From a virus, in the IMG/VR virus record IMGVR_UViG_3300010883_000368, positions 1-26,444 of that record: a stretch of DNA of 26,444 nt. One strand, 5' to 3'. Position numbers and translations under genes: made by a program. The stretch's first letter is position 1; every line of letters starts with the position of its first letter. Shown here in pieces: positions 13,831 through 20,699 of this stretch. Below the pieces are notes generated by a model. It did not search any database. It saw only the letters and a program-made list of their open reading frames with translations, and was not told the DNA's origin.

Positions 13831-15552
13831 ATGAGCAGAATTTACAAAGAGGCTTTGAGCGACGCAAAAAAGCTCAGAGAGATTGCGGAACAAAATGCTA
13901 AGAATAAAATTATAGAAGCCGTTGCTCCTAGAATTAAGCAGTTAATTGAAGCTGAATTAATGGATGACGACGCTGAAGACCTAATAGATGAATTAGAGTT
14001 TTTCGAGCCTGTTGATGATGAAGCTCCAGCTGTAGATGATCTTGTATCTCCAGAGGGTGCTGCATTACCATCGGAGCAGTCCGCTGAGATGCCTGTTGCT
14101 ACTACTTTAGATCTAGAGCCGCTTTTATTCGATCTAGAATCTAAGGAAGCCGAAGAAGCCGTTCCTACAGAGTTTTCCTTCGAAAAGGATGGAAAACAGC
14201 TAAAGGTCTCTGTCACTGTTGAATCTGCATCTGAAGCCAATGCTCGAGCAATTGGCGGAAGCAAGAAATATAAAATGAAGAAAAATAGTTTGGGTTTCCT
14301 AATCTCTGCTCTAACAGAGGCAAAAAACAATCGCCAACGTAAGGTGATTTTAAAAGAGATTAGAAAGATACAAAGAAAGCTTATAATTATGAGTGAGGCT
14401 GGTGATAATCCTAGTCGCACAAAACTGAACGCTCTTAACTTATTAATAAAGGAGATCAAAGTAATGAGACGCAAAGGAAAAACCAGTCGCCCCTTGAATG
14501 AAACAACATGGTGGCTTAATGAAGAAGATGGTGAAGAAGTCGAAGATATGGATATGGATATGGATTTAGAAGATGAAGCTGCTGATGAAGATGCTGAAGC
14601 TGAAGTTGAAGTAGACGTCCCAGCTATTGAAGACGCCGTAGCTTCTCTTGCTGATGCTCTTGGAATGTCTCTTGAAGATGAAGCTGCTGATGAAGACGCT
14701 GAAGTTGAAGACGACGATGACATGGACATGGAGCTCGATCTTGAAGACGAAGACATGGCCGAAATGCACGAAGCTGATCACGAAGACAAAGACGAAGGAG
14801 ACGACGACGACGATAAAGATGTGGTTGAGATTTCTGAAGCTATGATCCGACGTGAAGTTAGCCGTATGAAAAGAGCAGCTGTATCGAAAAGAAACAGAAA
14901 AGCTAATTCTCGTAAGCTAAGAGAGTCCCGTCGTCGTAGACTTGCTCGTCGTCGTAGACTTGCTGAAATGGGCGATCCAGTTGCTGCAATGCACGGTTAT
15001 GCTGACGAAGTAATAGAAGTTACTGAAGAAGACCTGATTAACGCTTTGGCTGATGAACTTGGTTCTTCAGGTGATGATTTAAACATCGATGGATCTGGTG
15101 ACGCTACTAAATCCGCTGGTGCTTTTGGTGGAGGCTCTGCTAAGCCAGCCGCCGTTGCTGCTGTTGCAGAACGACGTCTTCGTAAAGCTAAGAAGCAAAT
15201 TGTAGAAGCTAAGCGTCAAGCTGCTTCCGCAAAGAAAGAATTAAGAGAGTCAAATCTCTTCAACGCAAAGTTATTGTATGTTAATAAGTTAATGCAAAGT
15301 TATGATATTAATGCAAAGCAGCAGAGAGCAATAGTCGAGGCTTTAGATAATGCCAAGACGCTCCGCGAAGCTAAGTTGCTTTACACAACACTCACCGAAT
15401 CACTTAAAAAAGGTCGTCGTACTCAGGGCGGTACAATGACTGAAAGTGTTTCTAGAACTGGTTCCGCTAGCAAATCTGTCCGGTCGTCTGCTCCGACCAA
15501 CAATGGCACAGAGCTCGGAAGATGGGCAGTTTTAGCCGGTATCAACAAATAA
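13831..15552 (+). CDS. gp22: Prohead core scaffolding protein, gp22-like, enlarged and charge-banded
   Basis: The protein has 573 residues, against about 270 for T4 gp22. It is placed directly before the major capsid gene, as in T4. The N-terminus is helical and rich in [L/I]-x-E sites (LRE 15-17, IAE 18-20, IIE 27-29, LIE 38-40), the gp21-type protease consensus. The middle alternates strongly acidic blocks (about 235-330, Asp/Glu/Met repeats) with a basic block (RESRRRRLARRRRLAE, about 364-379). The C-terminal helical region (about 470-525, FNAKLLYVNKLMQSYD then QQRAIVEALDNAKTLREAK) is the most recognisable scaffold segment of marine T4-like phages. GGAG lies 8 bases before ATG 13831. It should be degraded during maturation. 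Confidence 0.85.
   Translation: MSRIYKEALSDAKKLREIAEQNAKNKIIEAVAPRIKQLIEAELMDDDAEDLIDELEFFEPVDDEAPAVDDLVSPEGAALPSEQSAEMPVATTLDLEPLLFDLESKEAEEAVPTEFSFEKDGKQLKVSVTVESASEANARAIGGSKKYKMKKNSLGFLISALTEAKNNRQRKVILKEIRKIQRKLIIMSEAGDNPSRTKLNALNLLIKEIKVMRRKGKTSRPLNETTWWLNEEDGEEVEDMDMDMDLEDEAADEDAEAEVEVDVPAIEDAVASLADALGMSLEDEAADEDAEVEDDDDMDMELDLEDEDMAEMHEADHEDKDEGDDDDDKDVVEISEAMIRREVSRMKRAAVSKRNRKANSRKLRESRRRRLARRRRLAEMGDPVAAMHGYADEVIEVTEEDLINALADELGSSGDDLNIDGSGDATKSAGAFGGGSAKPAAVAAVAERRLRKAKKQIVEAKRQAASAKKELRESNLFNAKLLYVNKLMQSYDINAKQQRAIVEALDNAKTLREAKLLYTTLTESLKKGRRTQGGTMTESVSRTGSASKSVRSSAPTNNGTELGRWAVLAGINK
14569..14710 (+). repeat. Two 37-base direct repeats in the scaffold gene
   Basis: Positions 14569-14605 and 14674-14710 differ at only two bases and encode the repeated acidic peptide EDEAADEDAE. 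The copies are 105 bases apart, a whole number of codons, so gain or loss of the block would keep the frame. Confidence 0.85.
14929..14964 (+). repeat. Perfect tandem 18-base repeat encoding two RRRRLA units
   Basis: CGTCGTCGTAGACTTGCT occurs twice back to back (14929-14946 and 14947-14964) and makes the Arg-rich block of the scaffold. The identical bases, not only the peptide, suggest a recent duplication. Confidence 0.85.
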
Positions 15553-15595
15553 GCCCCCTACACTCAATCTGACAAATCTTTAAAGGAGATATATA

Positions 15596-17506
15596 ATGTC
15601 AAAATTTACATTAGATCAGTTGACTGAGGGCATTCGCCAACGCCATGTTGGTGCTCAATACCGTCGACTTACCGAGAAGTGGAACCGTACTGGTTTACTT
15701 CGAGGTCTAGAAGGACAAAATCGTGAAACGATGGCCGTTCTTCTTGAAAACCAAGCTGCTCAAGCACTTCGAGAAGCTAACACACTCGGAAACTCTGGTG
15801 GCGGAGCCTCTGGCGACGTTCGTGGTTTCCAAAACGTTGCATTCCCAATCGTTCGTCGAGTATTCGGTGGATTGGTAGCGAATGAAATCGTTTCTATTCA
15901 ACCTATGAGCTTACCTTCCGGTCTGCTTTTCTATCTTGATTACACATACGGCTCTGAAGTCGGTGGTATCGCTTCTGGCGATGGCGCTTATTCAGCAGGT
16001 CAGTCGATCTATAACTCGCCTTCTGGTAAGGGTGTTCGATCTGGTTCTTTAGGAACTGGTGGTAACTACGATCTTGCTGGTTCTGGTTATTCTCGTAAGC
16101 ATGCTAATACTGGCCTATTATTGGGCTTGAACTTGGGAACTACGATTGGTGGTGTTGGATCTTTCAACGACTCCGGTGGTTGGGTTTCTGGCTCACACGT
16201 TGCAGCTGAATCTGCATTGACTGGTACAGTTGGCCGATTGCTTCAGTTTGATCCTGGTTTGGAAACAAACGTTACGAATGGTGATGACACCGTTCAGTTC
16301 GTTATTGTTCCTACTGGTGATGTTACTGGTTCTGCTGGTGCATCTGCTGATCTTACAATGATCAAGGACATTGGATTGTTTAACGTTGATGGTACCCTTA
16401 TCTCGTCGGTAACAGCTCCTAGCACTTTAAACATGCAAGGTGGAACTGACGTTGCTAACCTTCGACGTCTTAACCAACGTGGTAACTGGAGTGCTACTTC
16501 AACACCTGCTTGGACTTCGGACCCAGTTGGCGGATCTCACATCCTTATGGTTATCATGAGAGACGGTGGCGTTGTTAATGGATTAACAGCCGTAGATACT
16601 GATTGGGGACTTTCGTTCGTCCGTGGTGATACTTTGGATGTTGGCGGTGATGGCGATGCTCTTACTATTCCTTCTTTCGAAAGTACATCTCTTGACGGTG
16701 GTGCTGCTGCATCTACGGTTGAAATCCCAGAGATTGACATCAAGATCGAGTCTATTGCTGTTACAGCACAGACCCGTAAGTTGAAAGCTAAGTGGTCTCC
16801 AGAGCTTGCTCAGGACCTCAATGCTTATCACAGTTTGGATGCTGAAGTTGAGCTTACTCAAATCCTTTCAGAGCAGATTGCTCTTGAATTGGACCGTGAG
16901 ATTCTTAACGACCTCCTTACTCAAGCGAACGGCGCTAACCTTTACTGGTCACGCTCTCCTGGTAAGTTTGTTCATAAAGAAACTGGTGCTGTTCAAACTC
17001 GGTTAAGTAGTTTACATCCTGGACCTGCCTTCACTGGTACTGTTCGCGAATGGTATGAGACTCTTACTGAGACAATCATTGATGCCGCTAACCAAATCCA
17101 TCGTAAGACCCTCCGTGGTTCTGCTAACTTCGTGGTCGTAGGCCCTGACGTTGCAACAATCCTTGAGTCTTCGATTCTTTACAAGCCTGTTTACAGTCTT
17201 GATGGAGAAGGTCAAGCTTCTGGAATGAGCATTGGTGCTGAAAAAGTTGGACAGTTGAGCAATCGCTTCACAGTTTATAAAGATCCTTACTTCCCACGTA
17301 ACAAGATTCTTCTTGGATACAAGGGTGGTTCTTATCTAGAAACTGGGTACGTCTATGCTCCTTATGTGCCTCTGATCGTCACTCCTACTATCTTTGCTCC
17401 TGAGGACTTCACTCCTCGTAAGGGTGTCATGACTCGTTATGGCAAGAAGATGGTTCGTTCTGACTTCTACGGTACAGTTACTTGTATGGATATGAACATC
17501 ATCTAA
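15596..17506 (+). CDS. gp23: Major capsid protein, T4 gp23-type
   Basis: The 636-residue HK97-fold capsid protein matches the gp23 family at AFPIVRRVFGGLVANEIVSI (82-101), IQPMSLPSG, and the strongly conserved RKLKAKWSPELAQDL / LDAEVELTQILSEQIALELDREI region (about 395-435). It is longer than T4 gp23 (521 residues). The extra length is mainly a Gly/Ser/Asp-rich region at about 120-380 that probably forms surface insertion domains. The likely maturation cut is L-R-E60/A, near the position used in T4 (residue 65); other L-x-E sites are at 9-11, 25-27 and 49-51. A near-ideal SD (AAAGGAGAT) precedes ATG 15596. A strong terminator follows the gene, fitting very high expression. Confidence 0.97.
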   Translation: MSKFTLDQLTEGIRQRHVGAQYRRLTEKWNRTGLLRGLEGQNRETMAVLLENQAAQALREANTLGNSGGGASGDVRGFQNVAFPIVRRVFGGLVANEIVSIQPMSLPSGLLFYLDYTYGSEVGGIASGDGAYSAGQSIYNSPSGKGVRSGSLGTGGNYDLAGSGYSRKHANTGLLLGLNLGTTIGGVGSFNDSGGWVSGSHVAAESALTGTVGRLLQFDPGLETNVTNGDDTVQFVIVPTGDVTGSAGASADLTMIKDIGLFNVDGTLISSVTAPSTLNMQGGTDVANLRRLNQRGNWSATSTPAWTSDPVGGSHILMVIMRDGGVVNGLTAVDTDWGLSFVRGDTLDVGGDGDALTIPSFESTSLDGGAAASTVEIPEIDIKIESIAVTAQTRKLKAKWSPELAQDLNAYHSLDAEVELTQILSEQIALELDREILNDLLTQANGANLYWSRSPGKFVHKETGAVQTRLSSLHPGPAFTGTVREWYETLTETIIDAANQIHRKTLRGSANFVVVGPDVATILESSILYKPVYSLDGEGQASGMSIGAEKVGQLSNRFTVYKDPYFPRNKILLGYKGGSYLETGYVYAPYVPLIVTPTIFAPEDFTPRKGVMTRYGKKMVRSDFYGTVTCMDMNII

Positions 17507-17534
17507 TCATTGATTAGTTGAATAATACAACACT

Positions 17535-17570
17535 AAGGGCGGCAAGATGCAAATCTGCCGCCCTTTTTTA
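17535..17570 (+). terminator. Rho-independent terminator after the major capsid gene
   Basis: AAGGGCGGC pairs with GCCGCCCTT, and after a bulged A an inner AGAT/ATCT stem is capped by a GCAA tetraloop. TTTTTT follows at once. It lies 28 bases after the capsid stop. Confidence 0.93.
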
Positions 17571-17624
17571 TTTGTTTAATTATGAACACTCAATCAATTT
17601 GTTGTATTATACCTGTGCTTAGAC

Positions 17625-17632
17625 ATACTTAT
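17625..17632 (+). promoter_or_regulatory. Putative late promoter element ATACTTAT
   Basis: This exact motif copy lies 54 bases after the capsid terminator and 92 bases before the next ATG. Because the terminator should stop upstream transcripts, a promoter is needed here. A TATTAT at 17605-17610 is a possible host-type -10 alternative. Confidence 0.5.
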
Positions 17633-17633
17633 C

Positions 17634-17709
17634 GATAAGCCCCTAGCACGGACATAAGGCGGACCCCACACGCTAGCTAGGGAATCATGTGGACAAACTT
17701 ACCTTTATC
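17634..17709 (+). promoter_or_regulatory. Long structured 5' leader of the 172-residue virion-protein gene, possible pseudoknot
   Basis: CCCTAGC (17641-17647) is complementary to GCTAGGG (17676-17682). CCACA in its loop (17666-17670) can pair with TGTGG downstream (17688-17692), which would form a pseudoknot. GATAAG (17634-17639) can pair with TTTATC (17704-17709, one G-U) to close the whole element just before the SD. Elsewhere in the window leaders are only about 20-40 bases. Role unknown; RNA stability or translational control are possibilities. Confidence 0.4.
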
Positions 17710-17724
17710 AATTAGGAGAAAATT

Positions 17725-18243
17725 ATGCCAAAAATCAATTATTCAACAACAAAGGGCCTTTATCAAGAATCAGGGTCTCATATCGCTTTAACTGGCGGAA
17801 AGCTTAGCTATAGACGCCCAGTCGTAGCACTTACCGATGCAGCTGCTGCATCCGCCAACCGCGGGGCTTTGAAGGTTACCGAATCCGGTACACTTTTCAC
17901 AGTTCCAGCATTAACCTCTGGTACCCAGACCATCGACCTTCCGGCAACGTCTTCTACAGCGATTGGTACTACATACTCGTTTGTGTGTCTTGCCACAACC
18001 GGCCAAATCCTTTCAATTACGGGCGGTGGTTCTGATAAAATTATTGCATGCTTCCCAAAGGGAGACGGTGATAATACTGCAATCGCTCAAGCATACGCAA
18101 CCAGCTTTAGTCTAACCGCCGCGGCAGTTATTGGTTCTTCATTTTCAATTACTTGCGTTTCTGCTACCGCTGGAACAGCTTGGCTTGTACATGATGTCGT
18201 TGACGGCCTTGCCGCAAACACTGGTTCCTTTACTGCAGCCTGA
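17725..18243 (+). CDS. Beta-rich virion protein, probable capsid decoration or head-surface protein
   Basis: The protein has 172 residues, starting at ATG 17725 with AGGAG 6 bases upstream. After a polar start (YSTTKGLYQESGSH) the sequence is nearly all beta-type, rich in Thr, Ser, Ala and Gly and poor in charge. Segments such as TIDLPATSSTAIGTTYSFVC (69-88) resemble small head-stabilising proteins. It is transcribed alone: a terminator and promoter motif precede it and a terminator follows. That pattern, right after the capsid gene, fits a protein made in very high copy. I do not recognise a named family, so the decoration role is inferred from position, composition and isolation. Confidence 0.8.
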   Translation: MPKINYSTTKGLYQESGSHIALTGGKLSYRRPVVALTDAAAASANRGALKVTESGTLFTVPALTSGTQTIDLPATSSTAIGTTYSFVCLATTGQILSITGGGSDKIIACFPKGDGDNTAIAQAYATSFSLTAAAVIGSSFSITCVSATAGTAWLVHDVVDGLAANTGSFTAA

Positions 18244-18246
18244 TAT

Positions 18247-18270
18247 TTAGGAATAGTTTACTATTCCCTA
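18247..18270 (+). other. Small stem-loop just after the stop codon
   Basis: GGAATAG (18250-18256) pairs with CTATTCC (18261-18267) around a TTTA loop, with flanking TA/TA pairs possible across a bulge. It has no T-tract, so it is not itself a terminator; it may protect the mRNA end or be a processing site. Confidence 0.5.
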
Positions 18271-18280
18271 CAATTAGAAC

Positions 18281-18316
18281 AACCACCCTTCCAGCAATGG
18301 TTGGGTGGTTTTTTTT
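18281..18316 (+). terminator. Rho-independent terminator after the 172-residue virion-protein gene
   Basis: AACCACCC pairs with GGGTGGTT. Inside it, CCA/TGG closes another GCAA tetraloop across a TT/TT internal loop. Eight T residues follow. Confidence 0.93.
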
Positions 18317-18338
18317 AAGTTAAAAGCAATTGGGCCGC

Positions 18339-18346
18339 ATAATTAA
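18339..18346 (+). promoter_or_regulatory. Possible late promoter (ATAATTAA)
   Basis: The motif lies 22 bases after one terminator and 44 bases before the next ATG, where a promoter is needed. It differs from ATACTTAT at two positions and matches the copy before the scaffold gene exactly. Confidence 0.3.
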
Positions 18347-18390
18347 TAATGAAAACATTTGTGAGATTTAATCGTAAGGAGATAAAATAA

Positions 18391-18705
18391 ATGTCTGTAA
18401 GAAAATCAACGACTACTACAAGTACAAGAACAGAACCGAAATCAAGTTCGCCTGCAGCACCTGCAGCACCAGCTGTACACTCGCACGCAAACTTAGAAAG
18501 TGACATTGCTTCTCTAGTAGCAAAGATATCTTCTTTAGAAGCCGAAATCAATTCTTTGAAAGCTGCTGTAGCTGCCAAGCCTGCTCCTGCTCCTGTAGCT
18601 GCTGCCGGCGCACCTGGTGAAGATGCTCATTTAAGAAGTGAATTGAAAAAATACTTTAACACTTCTAAGAATAGTAAGGTGGGAACATACATCCCAGAAC
18701 TGTAG
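18391..18705 (+). CDS. Small coiled-coil protein with Ala/Pro linkers, function unknown (likely virion-associated)
   Basis: The protein has 104 residues. It begins with a basic Ser/Thr-rich disordered tail and an Ala/Pro run (20-32). A heptad-patterned coiled coil follows (about 34-62, LESDIASLVAKISSLEAEINSL), then a second Ala/Pro linker (63-76) and a short C-terminal segment (LRSELKKYFNTSKNSKVGTY). This tail-linker-coil-linker-anchor layout suits a trimeric or dimeric fibre or tether. A strong SD (AAGGAG) is 9 bases before ATG 18391. Like its neighbour it is isolated between two terminators, which suggests independent, high expression. There is no recognised family. Confidence 0.75.
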   Translation: MSVRKSTTTTSTRTEPKSSSPAAPAAPAVHSHANLESDIASLVAKISSLEAEINSLKAAVAAKPAPAPVAAAGAPGEDAHLRSELKKYFNTSKNSKVGTYIPEL

Positions 18706-18732
18706 GTCGCACTTTCACTGTAACACTTACAT

Positions 18733-18760
18733 AAGGTTGGCCATAGTGCCAACCTTTTTT
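18733..18760 (+). terminator. Rho-independent terminator after the coiled-coil gene
   Basis: AAGGTTGGC (18733-18741) pairs perfectly with GCCAACCTT (18748-18756) around a CATAGT loop, followed by a T-tract. It is the third terminator within 1.25 kb. Confidence 0.93.
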
Positions 18761-18788
18761 ATTTTTAGTTTTTTTCTTGTACTCATGG

Positions 18789-18860
18789 ATAATTATATGT
18801 AAAGCATAGCAGTGCCCCGGAATTTCAGTAGGGAACGAAGGGTATTTCTTGTATAGTTAT
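18789..18860 (+). promoter_or_regulatory. Possible late promoters ATAATTAT (18789-18796) and ATAGTTAT (18853-18860)
   Basis: Each copy differs from ATACTTAT at one base. The second lies 17 bases before ATG 18878. At least one promoter is expected here because a strong terminator ends at 18760. The sequence between them (18797-18852) holds a CCCC run and two GGG runs that could pair, but I see no clear stem. Confidence 0.35.
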
Positions 18861-18877
18861 AAACATGGAGATTGCCA

Positions 18878-20044
18878 ATGGCTACATTCGCTAATACATC
18901 ATCACCGACACCATTTTCAGCATTCGATTCTGATTCAGCATTTCAGACCGAAGCCGATGCAATGTTCGTTTTTGTTAAGCGCAAATTAGGTGATGACATC
19001 CTCTCTGTAGAGCTTACTAAAAAGCAGGTTTGGGCTTGTTTTGAAGAAAGTGTTTTTGAGTTTGGTAAGTTTATTAACGAATATATGACAAAGTCGCAAT
19101 TGGGCAACATGCTCGGCGGCGCTACGGGCTCCTTATCGGGGAGCGAGGGCAGGTTTCCAAGGGAAACACTAGAATTCCTCATAAGGAAAGCTGAGCCTTA
19201 TGCCACGCAAGCTGCTGTCGGTGGTTCGCACGACGTGATGAGCGGGTCTATAATAATGTCCTCTTCGAAACAGGACTATGACGTATATAAAGAATTGGTA
19301 AATGATAGCGGTGAACTAATCTTTGACACGCAGACACACAAGACAAAAATGAGAATATTCGAGGTATTTCATTTTAATCCACAAGCTGCTTATAGATTCT
19401 TCGACACAACATCAGCCATAAACTACTTGAACAATGAATTCTCTTTTGAATCATTTACACCAGAGACCGTCTTTTATGTTTTGCCTGTTTTTGAAGATGT
19501 TCTTCGAGCAGGCCAGATGGACATATCCAACCGCGTAAGAAGGTCTAACTTTTCTTATCAGCTAATAGGCACCAACCTTAGGCTGTTTCCGCGGCCTACT
19601 GACGCTAGCGCCGGCAAAAAAGTATGGCTCCGAGTCGGCTTTGTAAATGATGGCTTGACAACCCCGTTTGAAGATGCATCGATGGACGGTATCTCCGCTC
19701 CACATAATCTGCCTTACGGAAACATTGATTTCTCTAACATCAACTCGATGGGCAGACAATGGATTAGGCAATATACGTTAGGAGGCTGTAAGGAAGTCTT
19801 GGGCCTCGTAAGGTCTAAGTTTGGTAGTATTCCAATTCCAAACGGGGATCTATCATTAAACGGCGATAGCCTGATCAGCGCCGGTAAAGAAGAAAAAGAC
19901 AGGTTACGCACTGAGCTAAGGGAAATGTTCGATTCTTTGACTTATGACAAATTAATCGAAACTCAATCCACAGAGGCAACCAACATTCAGACGATTTTAA
20001 AGACAATTCCCATCCCGTTAGGTAAGTGTATAACCGTAGGGTAG
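18878..20044 (+). CDS. gp13: Neck protein, T4 gp13-like
   Basis: The 388-residue protein should form part of the collar that seals the head after packaging. It is mixed alpha/beta. The helical start (ADAMFVFVKRKLGDDI and VWACFEESVFEFGKFINEY, about 25-65) and the later NFSYQLIGTNLRLFPRP and KKVWLRVGF (about 225-260) resemble the gp13 family of marine T4-like phages. T4 gp13 is somewhat shorter (309 residues). ATG 18878 was chosen because GGAG (18867-18870) lies 7 bases upstream; a TTG two codons earlier is in frame but too close to that SD. It opens a new run of neck and tail genes after a terminator. Confidence 0.72.
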   Translation: MATFANTSSPTPFSAFDSDSAFQTEADAMFVFVKRKLGDDILSVELTKKQVWACFEESVFEFGKFINEYMTKSQLGNMLGGATGSLSGSEGRFPRETLEFLIRKAEPYATQAAVGGSHDVMSGSIIMSSSKQDYDVYKELVNDSGELIFDTQTHKTKMRIFEVFHFNPQAAYRFFDTTSAINYLNNEFSFESFTPETVFYVLPVFEDVLRAGQMDISNRVRRSNFSYQLIGTNLRLFPRPTDASAGKKVWLRVGFVNDGLTTPFEDASMDGISAPHNLPYGNIDFSNINSMGRQWIRQYTLGGCKEVLGLVRSKFGSIPIPNGDLSLNGDSLISAGKEEKDRLRTELREMFDSLTYDKLIETQSTEATNIQTILKTIPIPLGKCITVG

Positions 20045-20054
20045 GAGACTCTGA

Positions 20055-20699
20055 ATGGCTAGATTATTTATAACACCGAGAGAAATCGATTTAATATCCG
20101 ATATTACAAAAGAAATTCACAAAGATGTAATTGGGCAAGTGGTTTTTTATTACCCGGTTAGAGAAGACATAACTAAGGTACATGACGTATATGAAGAAGC
20201 TGTCGAAAAGGTTTTCGATCCACCTATTGAGATAGACGCACGGCTTGAATGGCAAGCAAGGGAAGTATCAACAGATAGGTTTGGGCATCACGCTGTAATG
20301 TCTATGACTGTTTACCTACACTATAGGGATGTAGTCGACAGAGGGCTAGAGATAAGGTCGGGTGATTATATTTCTTGGGGTGATAATTTCTTTGAGATAA
20401 CATCAAGTAAATTCGATTCAGTCATATTCGGCCAGGTTGAACATGTGACCGGATACGTTTTGACAGCTAAGACAGCTAGAAAAGGCCAAATCGACATCCG
20501 GCCATTAGGGCCTACTAAAGAACACTACGCTGATCCAGGCGCTGTACAGGAAGAATTCGAACAACAGAGAGGCGCTTCCGCTAAAGGCGATCGCCGAGAA
20601 CTGGTAACAGATGATGTTTTAGAAGAACCGGTTACAGGTGCCAAAATTGTTTCGAAGCGTGGGTCGAATAAATCTTCATTTTATGGAGATAGTTCATGA
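20055..20699 (+). CDS. Neck/head-closure protein, probably gp14-like
   Basis: The protein has 214 residues. A short helical N-terminus (ITPREIDLISDITKEIHKDV) precedes a beta-rich domain, with a typical connector-type GDYISWGDNFFEIT segment (about 113-126) and VEHVTGYVLTAKTARKG (about 138-154). The last 50 residues are polar and disordered. T4 gp14 (256 residues) follows gp13, and both form the neck, so position and fold character support gp14 or another head-closure factor. GGAG lies 7 bases before ATG 20055. Its stop overlaps the next ATG (ATGA). The sequence match to T4 itself is weak. Confidence 0.6.
   Translation: MARLFITPREIDLISDITKEIHKDVIGQVVFYYPVREDITKVHDVYEEAVEKVFDPPIEIDARLEWQAREVSTDRFGHHAVMSMTVYLHYRDVVDRGLEIRSGDYISWGDNFFEITSSKFDSVIFGQVEHVTGYVLTAKTARKGQIDIRPLGPTKEHYADPGAVQEEFEQQRGASAKGDRRELVTDDVLEEPVTGAKIVSKRGSNKSSFYGDSS

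Noticed and set aside
13842-14756. 304-codon frame on the minus strand
   Set aside because: It is a Ser-rich mirror of the acidic GAA/GAT-rich scaffold codons, has no SD, and lies opposite a clearly real gene.
18872-18877. TTG start two codons before the gp13-like ATG
   Set aside because: It would leave one base between the GGAG and the start; ATG 18878 has the proper 7-base spacing.
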